A stretch of 64,000 bases of DNA from Synaphobranchus kaupii (lineage: Eukaryota > Chordata > Actinopteri > Anguilliformes > Synaphobranchidae), in assembly GCA_029718625.1 (NCBI GenBank), contig CM056385.1, positions 25,612,895-25,676,894 of the forward strand. Reading direction: 5' to 3'. Position numbers and translations under genes: made by a program. Under the pieces are notes generated by a model. It saw only the letters and a list, made by a program, of their open reading frames with translations. It had not been told where the DNA came from and did not search any database. Below, piece by piece: positions 12,198 through 22,513 of this stretch (positions are counted from its first letter, which is position 1; each line of letters opens with the position of its first letter).

Positions 12198-12759
12198 GTA
12201 AATCCACATAACTAATTTCTTTTCTTATGTGACAGCATTGAACATGTCACTTCTGGAGTCGGCAGAATGGGATTATTCTAGAATATCAGTGTACTTGTAT
12301 CTGTATTTTTTTCATACATTAACTATTGATCACTCAATATAAAATGGGTAATATGTAGTCTAATGTGAATAATTCTTGAGTAAGAATAACGCTAAAGTAG
12401 TGATAACAATAATACTGGGTCCTGTGAATTTTTTGAATATTGTATTTAACCCTTAGATGCATAAGTGGGTCAAAAATTACCCGGTGAGGTCGTTTTCTTG
12501 CAATATCTTTGTAATGAAAAGTTGTTATCATTTCATATACCAGCTATTCCTCAAAAAACATGTTTTTTATATAATGCCATTTCAAAGTATAAAAGGTACC
12601 TTTTATACTTTTCAAGAAATTGTAGTTTTTGTATTACTACCCCAAGCTTCCATAAGTGGGTCAAAAATTACCCACATGCATTTCCTGTGGAATCTCATGG
12701 GAACCTTTGATTCTTATCAACTGTGGCTGCCAGGAATACCTTAAATCATCACTCTGCTG

Positions 12760-13181
12760 CCAGAAATACAGTAGATATGGATGGATAACTTGAAGGGTTT
12801 CTTCTCCTGACTTATTTTTCCATAGAGTTCAATAGGAAAATTTGTCAGGAGAAAGAACCCTTAAAGTGATCCATCCATATCTACTACATAGCTGGCAGCA
12901 GAGTGATGGTTTGAGGCTTGTTTGATACCTCAGACCCTTGATGACTTACAGCCATTTTACCAACCATGTATTCCATACTGTTCCAGCATAATTTACAACT
13001 AAATCTAGTCCCACCCCCCAATTCCCACAGAGATCCATTCAAATGCAGAGACGTTATAGTATCGCTTGTAAGTGTACCAGAAAATAAGATATCAAGAGTC
13101 TTTTGATGTTGTTGGGTCACAGACATCAGGAAGTCATGGCATGCAAAGGACATGCGACCAAATATTAAACATTTAAAGACA
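12760..13181. repeat. Palindromic core module, copy 1
   Basis: This module contains gatatggatgga...ctgacttatttttccatagag and its mirrored half, followed by caagagtcttttgatg and gcatgcaaaggacatgcgac. The same module recurs at about 37245-37815 and 46470-47070 inside elements with different outer ends. This copy has lost most of its left arm. It is joined directly to a Tc1-like terminus at 13182. Confidence 0.7.
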
Positions 13182-13412
13182 CAGTCAACTTAGTGTATGT
13201 AAACTTCTGACCCACTGGAATTGTGATATAGTGAATTCAAAGTAAAATAATCTGTCTGTAAACAATTGTTGAAAACATGACTTGTGTACAAAGTATATGT
13301 CCTAACTGATTTGCCAACACTATAGTTTGCGAACATTAAGTCTGTGGAGTGGTTAAAAATGAGTTTTAATGACTTCAACCTAAGTGTATGTAAACTTCCG
13401 ACTTCAACTGTA
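13182..13412. mobile_element. Tc1-like transposon terminal fragment
   Basis: The segment carries two direct copies of agtgtatgtaaacttc (near 13192 and 13383), with ttgtttacagacaga-type sequence between them on the minus strand, and ends cttcaactgta. This is the nested inverted/direct repeat structure of a fish Tc1-like terminus. Only one end is present and no transposase remains. Confidence 0.65.
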
Positions 13413-14091
13413 TTGTCTTCATTTTTTACCTCAGAAAATATTTGATGTCATCAAATTTCAACTATGTTAGCTAACTATAAAGTAGGCTAATTTGATGATA
13501 CATGATAATTACACATACTCTTTCATACAATAGTGTTGAATGACATGCACACACACACAATACCTACAGTAATGTTAGCTAGCTTAGTTATTTTAAAAAG
13601 TGAAAAATAAACATATTTCAAACATGAAATCATTCTTGTGTGGACCAAAATATAATACAAATGATTATTCTTAACCAAAATGACAAAAATGGCATAAAAA
13701 CACATTGATTCTAATACGGGTAATTTTTGACCCACTTATGGAAGAGTGTAGGGTCCAATCACTCGTGCATCTAAGGGTTAATAAGGGTAGACATTCACAG
13801 TGGTAATTTTACATTAAAGGAAAGCTTCCATGTGATTCTTTGAGATGCAATGTATGACCTTCACCAACCCTTTTCAATTTGGCCACAAAATATTTCTTCC
13901 TGAATAAATGATTCATTACAGTTCAATTAAATAATTTCAGCATGAGTTACCAACTTGTATTAATCTGTGCTTAAAATTCACTATGAAAATAGAAAGATGG
14001 AGAAAATGCTTCCAGTTAAAAATATAATTTCTTCTGATGAGAATATAATTGATATTGTTGTTTCTCCAGTCAGAAAGTGAGAAACATTTCA

Positions 14092-14182
14092 GCGCTGCGG
14101 TGGCGCAGTGGTAAAGGCATTGGCCTTTGAGTCAATGCAGTTGCACACCGAGGACCTGGGTTCGTGCCCGGGTCCTGCCAGA
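14092..14182 (+). mobile_element. tRNA-like SINE head fragment just upstream of agtr2
   Basis: The sequence gcgctgcggtggcgcagtgg through gggttcgtgcccgggtcctg has an A-box- and B-box-like arrangement. It matches the head of the SINE at 54208-54600 (gcgctgcggtgg...cctgccagat). The tail is not recognisable here. It sits 127-217 bp upstream of the preferred agtr2 start codon and contributes upstream ATGs if it is part of the mRNA. Confidence 0.7.
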
Positions 14183-14308
14183 TCTGTTCATGTCAGTGGA
14201 GGAATGGAAGTGGGGTGAGAATGTGCGTGTGTTTATGTATATACGTATATGTGCCCTTTTGTTTGGCTAAGAATGAAACAATGTCTTATTCGCACTCAGG
14301 ATCAAAGA

Positions 14309-15463
14309 ATGAATACAACCATCATTCTACCTTACAACCTCTCCATGGCGAACGTGTCAGAGGACCATAGAGCTGAGCCGCTCTGTAGCAACATCTCCCC
14401 TCCCAAACACCAAAACAAGGTAATTCCTGCCATGTTTGCTGTCATCTTTGTCCTGGGCTTCATCGGCAATGGTCTTGTGGTGTTGGTGCTGAGCCACAGG
14501 TCCAGTCGGAAGACGGTGGCCAACACCTACATGCTCAACCTGGCCTTGTCGGGCCTGCTGTTCCTCATCAGCCTTCCATTCTGGGCCATCTACTACTCCT
14601 ATGACTACGACTGGGTGTTCGGAAAGGTGATGTGCAAGGTGTGCGGCTGGCTCCTCTCCTTCAACGTGTACGCCAGCATCTTCTTCATCACCTGCATGAG
14701 CGCAGATCGCTGCCTGGCCATCGTGTACCCGCTCCGGTCGCAGAGCCAGCGGAACCTCCGCCGGGCGCGGGCGGTGAGCTGCGCCGTGTGGGCGGCGGCC
14801 GCCCTCCCCACCATCCCCACTGTGGTGTTCCGGGACGTCCAGTACCTGGAGGAGCTGAAGGTCATGGCTTGCGTCGTCCACTACCCGAGCACCGGCTGGT
14901 TTGTCGTCCTGACCCTGATGAAGAACACCGTGGGCTTCCTGATCCCCTTCGCCATCATCGCCACCTGCTACTGCAGCATTGGCCGCCACCTGCTCGGCGC
15001 CGGCCCCCTTGACGAGGGCCCTGCAAACCTGGACCGGGTCCTGACGATGGTGGTGGCAGTGGTGCTGGCTTTCTTCATCTGCTGGTTCCCCTTTCACCTC
15101 CTCACCTTCCTCAGTGCCCTGAGTGCCCTGGGGGCGCTGACGGCCTGCTGGGGGAAGTGGACCGTGGACACAGTGATCCCATTTGCCCTCTGCCTGGGCT
15201 TATGCAACAGTGCCGTCAACCCCTTCCTCTACTGCTTTGTGGGCAACCACTTTCGCGAGCAGCTAGACGGGCTGGTCCAGGCGTGGCTGCCCAGGCTGTC
15301 CCAGAAAACGGACTCCATCAGCTCCAGGCTAAGCTCCTTCTCCAGGAAGCTCAGCGACCTGAAGGACCTGGGCTCACAGGAGCCTGCAGGCCAACACAAA
15401 GGGGCGTCCAGGAGTGGGAGCAAGAGCGACCTGGTGCTGGACAGTCGTGTGTCCTGCGTTTAA
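14309..15463 (+). CDS. agtr2: Angiotensin II type 2 receptor (class A GPCR)
   Basis: This is a seven-transmembrane receptor for angiotensin II at the plasma membrane, coded in one exon of 384 residues (human AGTR2 has 363). AT2-type signatures include YDWVFGKVMCKV, ASIFFITCMS, LMKNTVGFLIP and NPFLYCFVG. The expected disulfide cysteines are present (about C26/C280 and C109/C188), as are the ligand-pocket R175, K205 and D287, W259 in CWFP, and NPxxY at 304-308. The N-terminus has NTT, NLS, NVS and NIS glycosylation sites. Two hallmark residues differ: the TM2 Asp (2.50) is Gly82 and DRY is DRC. I chose the ATG at 14309 (A at -3). An in-frame ATG at 14249 has a poor context and abuts SINE-derived sequence. 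A candidate acceptor (cgcactcag, ending 14299) lies 9 nt upstream; another ends at 14069. The coding region is far more GC-rich than its surroundings. Confidence 0.93.
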   Translation: MNTTIILPYNLSMANVSEDHRAEPLCSNISPPKHQNKVIPAMFAVIFVLGFIGNGLVVLVLSHRSSRKTVANTYMLNLALSGLLFLISLPFWAIYYSYDYDWVFGKVMCKVCGWLLSFNVYASIFFITCMSADRCLAIVYPLRSQSQRNLRRARAVSCAVWAAAALPTIPTVVFRDVQYLEELKVMACVVHYPSTGWFVVLTLMKNTVGFLIPFAIIATCYCSIGRHLLGAGPLDEGPANLDRVLTMVVAVVLAFFICWFPFHLLTFLSALSALGALTACWGKWTVDTVIPFALCLGLCNSAVNPFLYCFVGNHFREQLDGLVQAWLPRLSQKTDSISSRLSSFSRKLSDLKDLGSQEPAGQHKGASRSGSKSDLVLDSRVSCV

Positions 15464-15835
15464 CTCCCCGGGTGACCCCAGCTCAACAGAGAACTGACAG
15501 TGAGAAACAGAGACCGGAAGTGTTTGTTAAGCATTGGCAGTCAGATTCAAAGAGGCCAGCCTGAGGAATCATTATACACATTTTTAACAATGCTGACCTC
15601 TGACAAGAGGTGTGTCTTGTATTATATATATTATGCCAAGCAGTATTTTTTCACTTGATTCAAAATGCAGCCTAAAATGCTATATTCTTATAAATATTAA
15701 AGAATGCGCAAATGCCAAGTGGATGATTAGTTTAAGCTGTAATTAAGCTGTAATTTAGCAATACCCTGACCCCACAAGTAATTGTTTTTGATCCAGGTGT
15801 TATAGATCAGGGCATTACAACCTCAGCAGATTTTA

Positions 15836-15841
15836 AATAAA
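15836..15841 (+). terminator. agtr2: Candidate agtr2 polyadenylation signal
   Basis: The first canonical AATAAA after the agtr2 stop codon lies about 370 bp downstream. A less canonical attaaa occurs near 15697. Which one is used cannot be told from sequence alone. Confidence 0.45.
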
Positions 15842-17012
15842 TATATCAGTTTTTGGAAATTCAATTAATTGTGTCCCTCCTCAGAACCTCATATGCGGTG
15901 TGGCTAGAGCGCTCCAGAGGGAAGTAGTATGCTGGAAAAATGAAGGGACAGTGGGCAGTACCAGAGTAGTACTGATTACGCTGCAACCAGCATTAGTCCT
16001 TACAGCACCACTGGTGTTAAGACAAGTTTGCATATATTTTTCATATAATGTAATTTCTGTCAGTTTCAAAACTATGATTCATATATTGAAACTATTGACA
16101 CTCATTTCAGTGACATTAATTTAATTCAGAACATCAATGTTCAACATTAAATGGAAAATATTCAATATTAATCTAAATATTCCTCATATACAACATTTTC
16201 AAAATTCAAAATACTTCTGACTTTACTGGATATATATGAAAATACATGTATTACTTCAATATACCAGTGTACACATGGCTTAAAGGTTTAACTCATTGGA
16301 TAAATTGAATGGACAAAGAATTATGATAGCTTTAAAAACCAAAGCCTAATTTCAAAGCAACTTCCACTGTTTCTTAGTGGTGCAGAGCAACAATCTGCCA
16401 AAAGATTGTCTTTATAGCATTTAGCTGTCAGACTATGATGTGTTTTCCTTTCCCTCTAAAGCACCTTAACATGTTACATACTGTGCATATTGCGGCTTGA
16501 GAATGGATGTCCTGTGTTTTGACTCAAATATTGCTTTGTCCTGGACCATGCTGAAGTAATACATGTAGAGAAAATAAGGATAACATTAGCCATGCAATGC
16601 CTCACCATCAGAAATAGGAGCAGCAAACCACAAACTACCAATAATTATTACATACTGTACTTCCACGGGCAAATATCACTTGCTCTAGTAATGTCCTTTT
16701 ATAAAAAGGAAATTCAGTTTTCATCATTTCACAGAATAGGTGTCATGTGATCTGCAAGTTTGAGTATTGGATAATGCAATGGGAATGGTTTGAATCTGGC
16801 TTAGGTCTGTGAGAATAGCCGTGAAAAGCCCTGCTCACTCAAATGCAAAATAAACATGTGAAAGTATTCTCTCATTCTACCATTTGCATCTCCAATTCTA
16901 TTACCATGGACTGGCTCACTGTTTACTACTTGAAGAACCATAAAGTTATTCCACACCCAGTATTCCCTGGGTCTAGGAACTGTTCTTTTACCTTCCTTTC
17001 AATGCAAAATAT
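15842..17012. other. Intergenic stretch downstream of agtr2
   Basis: AT-rich sequence without a recognisable gene. The short frames on either strand lack motifs. Confidence 0.5.
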
Positions 17013-17084
17013 GTTTCTGCTCGGTTTCAAACCGAGGACCTTCTGCGTGTTCGACAAACATGATAACCACTACACTACAGAAAC
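17013..17084 (-). tRNA. tRNA-Val(AAC)-like gene, probably degenerate
   Basis: On the minus strand 72 nt form a tRNA cloverleaf: acceptor strands GTTTCTG/CAGAAAC pair perfectly over 7 bp, the A box is TAGTGTAGTGGTTATC, and the T-arm is CTCGGTTTGAAACCGAG. The sequence closely follows vertebrate tRNA-Val-AAC. Oddities are G in place of the near-invariant T33 before the AAC anticodon, G-T pairs in the anticodon stem, and GGTTTGA in place of the consensus GGTTCGA in the B box. These changes suggest a tRNA pseudogene or a poorly active copy. No SINE body follows it. Confidence 0.7.
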
Positions 17085-19891
17085 TACACGACACGCATTG
17101 TATCTGACATTAACATGTTCAGAAAGAACTGCTTAAATCCTGTAATATTGCCTGGGCTTCCTAAACTTAGCATGAAAAACAATTAAGACAAAAGAAGCAA
17201 AACAAATGGTTGCTATGGAGGATTACTCTGTTTTAATGGATGAAATTATGAAGAATCTGAGCAATGTTATAAGGTATTTTTGTTTTATGACAGAAACGGT
17301 ATTCATTCATATTCATTGTCCAAAATGCTTCCTGTTTTCTTCTGACGTGGTTGACTCCTTTGTTCATTGTTCAGTGTGGATACCACTATGCTATTCTCTA
17401 ACTAACACACAGTCAGGAACTAGCTAGCCAGCGCTATGCTGTGTAGGCTATAGGTCAAAATTGCAAGGTGGAAAATGCAGGTTCAGAAAGTAAAAGTCCT
17501 CCCCAATTATTTGTTCCAATCACATGGATTTGCTAATTATCACAATTCATCAGCCAAGAGGTAGGCTAACTAGGCTAATTAGTTAAATCGAGAGTTCATG
17601 GGTGGACGAAACACGGCAGGACTTTTACTTTCTGACCCCTGGACTTTCCACCTCTGCAAACCTGGTAGTAGCCTACGATAGGCTACATTGTGGCAGGTTA
17701 AACATTGGATTGGATCAGTTGTTAGACCGCTGGAAATAAATGAAATCCTCTCGTAAAACAAGTGAAAAGACCGCAAATGAGTCACTGGATCGTTTAAACT
17801 TTTAACCTGGCTCCGGTACTTTAAGCGAACATTAAGGCATAGCATCAAAAATTCTATCGACAGCCAGATTCTATTGTATATTTTATACAAAATGAGAAAT
17901 GTTAATGTAGGCTATTTGAAAGTGAGTCGCGGCTTTGTGATACAGAAAATCCAGGGTTAAATCTTAAATTAACTCGCTATAGGCTAACCCCTTAATCTCG
18001 CTTCGTACACCCCTCTGCTTTGTGAAATCCCCCCAGGCTTCCATTCCATGGAATACTATTTTATTTTCAGGTTATCATACATAATATAGGCTATGGCGTA
18101 AATACTTGTCATTTATGGCATGGAAAATGCTCATTCAAATTTACTGTGCGCTGATATGTGGTAGAGTAATGTAAAAATTTTAGTCATTATGAATAGGAAC
18201 ATAAAAAAATAAATAAAAAAAACTACAGAAAAATGCAATCCCGGGGCAAAAGTATACATACTGTAGAGTACAGGGAAAAGTGATGTTTTATTGAGGTACA
18301 AGAGTGAATGATTAGGCTACATATTTAGGTGTATGTAACACTGTGATATCAATGTTTTTTTATCTTAAACCATCAGAAGGAGCAAATGTATATGCTTTAT
18401 AATGGACAAAACTATTTTTATTAATTTTATGACATGTTTTACATAGGGGGTTTGGACCCATAGATATCTACCCCCTATACTGATGAAAATATAGTAATTT
18501 CCACTTGCAAATTATGCAAAAGTGAGTTGTATGAACCAAAACTGTTGATTTGTAGTTAAATATATCTTTTTTTAAATTGTATTTAGAGCAGTGCACAATT
18601 TAGCCATTTGGATAGATTTGTAGACACTAATAGACAACAGGGTACCTATATTTTGCATCATAGAGTAGTAGTTCTGCATATCGTCCTCAGATTTTGCACA
18701 CTTGTTGACATGGAGTTTATGATCCACATACATTTACCTGTTTCACTTATGTAGCTCTCAGTATTTTGTTGCAAACTAAAGAAAAACTAATTTATTTTTA
18801 GTATTTTTCCAAAGTTTCTTTGCATTTGTGGCACTTTATTTTGACTTAAATTATGAAAATAAACAAACCTAAGTTTGTATTGTAAATGGTACACCTGTCT
18901 TGTTTCATTTAAGCCATTTACCAAGTTTATGTGATGCTCACACCTGGAGCCTTAAACAGAGCACCTCCTAAATACATGAGAATTGACCAAATTTGCCATC
19001 TGCGAGAAGGGGTTAAACCATGAAAACAGTTTTCATAAGAGCTATATAACTCTTCAGCACTACATAGCATCTCCACAAGCAATACATAGACATTCATACA
19101 TTCTTATGCTAATAACCACAAACAGGCATCTGCTGTGTTTAAGTTCTGTAGAAGCAACATTGTTTTTGCTTTCTATGTACAACAGAGCTAAAGGTTGTTT
19201 TATATTTTCTTTCAAAGAACATTGTTTTTCACAGTTTGAAATTCAGTTCCAAAATTGTTACCAAATGCAAATAGCAGCATGTTTATCTTGTGATACCATG
19301 CTTACAGACATCCTGTGTGTGGTTTTGTGTCCCTCACCCATCTATTTATAGAATGAGGATATAACTCCCCACTGACTGTATCACTTTGAGTATATACAGT
19401 ACATACTCTAGTTACATTGTTTAAGAATGATCATAACTGATCTCTGAATAAAGGTGTAGTTGTTGATTATGGAAAAGCTAAAGGCTTTGTTAATCAGATT
19501 TTGGTATGTTACTGTGATCTTTGTGTTCTGTGAAGGACAATTATCTTAAACCTGAAAAAGACCTGTTTTTTTTCTCAACAAAAAAAACCATTTTCATTGT
19601 ACACCAATGCCAAGTTACTCAGTCCCAATAATGTCCTGGGTCAAGTTGCCCTGGCAGACAGTACCAAAGGGTCCAACCACTGAACAGAACACAAGGGTTA
19701 AAAAAGAACAACCCCCTATGTGTCTCACCTGTGGTCTCACTGAAGAAAAATGTTGTTACAAAAGATCTTCCACAAAAGATGTTGCCATCTGTGCTCTTGC
19801 TTGTCCTGTTGACTCCAGCTTGTGGTTCTTCAGTGTGACAACAACAACAGTTGGATTCTCCATTTTCTTGTCCTTTTAACTATTCCTGCAA
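17085..19891. other. Intergenic stretch between tRNA-like sequence and minisatellite
   Basis: No gene recognised. A 90-codon frame at 19607-19879 contains CLTCG and CC motifs faintly like a zinc-binding tail, but it has no other support. The rest is AT-rich with weak repeats, including the inverted repeat listed separately. Confidence 0.45.
17461..17659. repeat. Imperfect inverted repeat (MITE-like)
   Basis: The left arm reads ttgcaaggtggaaaatgcag, then cagaaagtaaaagtcct. The right arm holds aggacttttactttctga, then ctttccacctctgcaa. The arms are about 40 bp and enclose about 120 bp. There is no coding content. Confidence 0.55.
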
Positions 19892-20008
19892 AAAGTCACT
19901 TCTGTACGGCCCAGGTTCAAAGGTCACTTCTGTATGGCCCAGGTTCAAAGGTCACTTCTGTACGGCCCAGGTTCAAAGGTCACTTCTGTACGGCCCAGGT
20001 TCAAAGTC
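19892..20008 (+). repeat. 28-bp minisatellite, four copies
   Basis: The unit is about aaaggtcacttctgtacggc followed by ccaggttc, repeated four times with one C/T change and one short first unit. The copies are contiguous without spacers. Confidence 0.9.
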
Positions 20009-20263
20009 AGGCCCCAGCCTCTGTATGACAACAGGAACTGAGAATGCTGCACTGGATTATCCCTTGCTTATCTCACACAGATGCATTTCCATCATGTAAA
20101 GTTTAACACACAGAGAGGATGCGATAATATACCTAATATATCAGGCAAACTCAATTCCACAAAAGAGAACTCCTTTGTGGGTTTTTGTTCTTCTCACAAA
20201 TGTCCAATAGAGGGAGACAGATAATCATAGCTTCTGTTCTGTATGAAAACCCAATTTCAATAT

Positions 20264-20419
20264 CCTGCTCCCTCAGAACAAGGTGAAATTATCTGAAATG
20301 CAAGGTAAAGCCTGTCCTGCTCCCTCAGAACAAGGTGAAATGATCTGAAATGCAAGGTAAAGCCTGTCCTGCTCCCTCAGAACAAGGTGAAATGATCTGA
20401 AATGCAAGGTAAAGCCTGT
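20264..20419 (+). repeat. 52-bp tandem repeat, three copies
   Basis: The unit begins cctgctccctcagaacaagg and ends ggtaaagcctgt. The copies run 20264-20315, 20316-20367 and 20368-20419. They are identical except for one t/g difference in the first, so the duplication is recent. Confidence 0.92.
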
Positions 20420-20945
20420 CAGTGGAAGCCCCCGAGCAAGCAATAGGGGAGTTAGATAACTTCAGTACTAACATAAGTGTAGCCTACACATGTGCACCTT
20501 TATTGCTGATTCCTTTTTTACTTAATTGTATGAAATACCAGAAAATAAATATATCAGAAATTTGTTTGAAATGTTTTTTAAAAAATGATTTAGAAATGAT
20601 CTTTGTCAATATTCAACGTGAATAATTAAAAATGGAATTACGCTCTACATGGGTAAGCCTTAAATGCCAAGGCCTTAAATTTTCTTAATTTAAAATGTGC
20701 CTGTAGCCTACTTAAGCTAACTCATTTAAAATCCATGCACAGGACTCAATTATTTCCACAATGCATGTTCAAAATGGCTTTATATCAGGTTTACGCTGTA
20801 GTCTAAAATTATTTGCCTCTTTTAAACATTCAGAACATACTTCTGAGAAAGCACATAGGCTAATATTAATTTTAATTCTTCAGCTAGGCCTACCATCCAT
20901 TCCGCGCACATCATCTTCTCATAAGAGCAAGATGTTTGATGGTTA

Positions 20946-22428
20946 TGTAACCCAGTTAAAAATTGTGGTTATAAATAAGGTGATGCTATAAATAGTGTTA
21001 AAAGCAGTTACAAAATGTGATGTGTTCTTTTGTTTTGTTAAAAACTATGTGTTTCTGGAAATTGTTTAAGCCAGCATTTATGGGGTTAATATCTGTAGGA
21101 GCGCAGCAAGGTGTTTCAGCACGGACAATACGGGGAGGGACTTAGAGAGAGGAGAGCGGAAAAAGAGCCAGAACGGAGCTAAAAGAGGGAGCATGATACA
21201 GAGAGTCTGTGTTATATTATAAGTTTGGAGTGCACAAATCGGTGTGTGTCTTGTGTCTTAAGATTGTCTGCACGACCGTCGGTGTGAAGAGGACAAGCTG
21301 CACATTGAGAAAACAGGAGGAATTTCCACACGAAATTCAGAGACTGTTTATATTGTGTGCTAACGCTAATGCTAAGCTAACGTGAAGTACTGTCTAGAGT
21401 CCGTCCATTACAAGTGAACAGACATTTTCTAGCTAAAGTTTAACTACCTCAGTTGAACGTTTTGAGGGGTAATCTACTGCTTTCGACCTGAAGACAGAGA
21501 GGACACCCAGATAGAGCTTTGAGCAACCAGGGCTTCACTCAAAGTTCCTCTGGCAACGTGGATGTGAAAGGATAACAGACAGTGACTGTACTGAAATACC
21601 ATGCTAACCTGGTGCTAAGCCTGCACCTGTGACTGTTGGAGTAAGGACAAGCCAGGATCATTCACTCAGGTACCACCCTTTTTATTTTGCTCATCAAGGA
21701 GCGAAGGGGCCATTAAGTTTTGGGCCACAACGTACACAAGCACCGAACCAGGCCTGCAACTTTATAATTTGGTTTAAGTAATTTAGTTTTGCCGGTTTTA
21801 GTGGGAAGTGCATTTAGGTGTGTGTGTGTGTGTGTGGGCCCACAAATATGACAGTTTAAGTCCTTAAGTGACTTTCTAAGTAAATCTATTTTGGGTTTGC
21901 ACTAAGAGGGTTGTGAACCAAAAGAGTATTTTATTTTGAATATATACTTGGGGAAGGTGTGTTATTTTGCTCTGTGCAGTACGAATTGTATGACATTAAG
22001 TCATTAGTGTTTACCTGTAAGAAGAGGTACATTTCATTTTGGAGGTTAAAAAAGAACATTTATTTTATATTATTTTTATAGTACAAATTATATTTGTATT
22101 GCTCCATTTGAACCAATCATTCTTGCACTAAATAATTGAGAATTATTTTCTAAAACCTGAGTTGTGTGATTTCATTACTTACTTTTTTTTAAAGAAGGGA
22201 ACTGTGTCATTTAGAGAGACATATGGGTATGTTTGGATAAAATGTAACCCTTAGAAAGGTCATTTCATAATTTTTGAGTTTAAGAAACTGCACATGCGTA
22301 TCATTTAAAAAGAGATCCAAGATAATAATTAAAACTGAGTTAATCAGGGTTAATATAAAGTAGATAAAACATTAAAAGAACTCAAAAGCCCTGCCCACAC
22401 TAATATGACTACTGAGGGGAGCGCTACA
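20946..22428 (+). repeat. 5' LTR
   Basis: This 1,483-bp LTR begins TGTAACCCAGTTAAAAATTG and ends GAGGGGAGCGCTACA. It contains a GT microsatellite near 21820. Compared with the 3' LTR I see two substitutions, six single-base indels and no copy of a 12-bp duplication present in the 3' LTR. Confidence 0.95.
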
Positions 22429-22433
22429 TAAAA

Positions 22434-22453
22434 TGGAGGCACCGCTGGGATTC
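22434..22453 (+). other. Primer binding site complementary to tRNA-Thr
   Basis: The 20 bases TGGAGGCACCGCTGGGATTC start 5 nt after the 5' LTR. They are the reverse complement of a 3' end GAATCCCAGCGGTGCCTCCA, which fits vertebrate tRNA-Thr including the CCA tail. This would prime minus-strand synthesis. The tRNA match is from family knowledge and was not searched. Confidence 0.8.
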
Positions 22454-22513
22454 TCTTGGATTTCTGAGTTAAAATAAGTTAAAGTAAAAAACTAGCATAC
22501 AAGCAGTGGTAAA

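Larger units (their letters stand above)
12450..13777. mobile_element. piggyBac-like TTAA-flanked non-autonomous element carrying nested insertions
   Basis: TTAA flanks both ends (12446-12449 and 13778-13781). The terminal inverted repeats begin CCCTTAGATGCATAAGTGGG on the left and end gtgcatctaaggg on the right. The motif gtgggtcaaaaattaccc recurs near 12466, 12656 and, inverted, near 13720. TTAA duplication with CCCTT termini is the piggyBac signature. No transposase is present. A palindromic core (12760-13181) and a Tc1-like terminus (13182-13412) are nested inside. The whole unit would lie in the putative agtr2 5' intron. Confidence 0.75.

Noticed and set aside
14357..15097. 246-codon frame on the minus strand opposite agtr2
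   Set aside because: It is the antisense shadow of a GC-rich receptor gene, His/Asp/Glu-rich with no domain, while the + strand encodes a clear GPCR.
19607..19879. 90-codon frame with CLTCG and CC motifs, possible transposase zinc tail
   Set aside because: The resemblance is too weak, no upstream transposase domain is visible, and a minisatellite follows directly.
19892..20008. Regular 28-bp repeats resembling a CRISPR array
   Set aside because: The units are contiguous without spacers and lie in a vertebrate genome, so this is a minisatellite.
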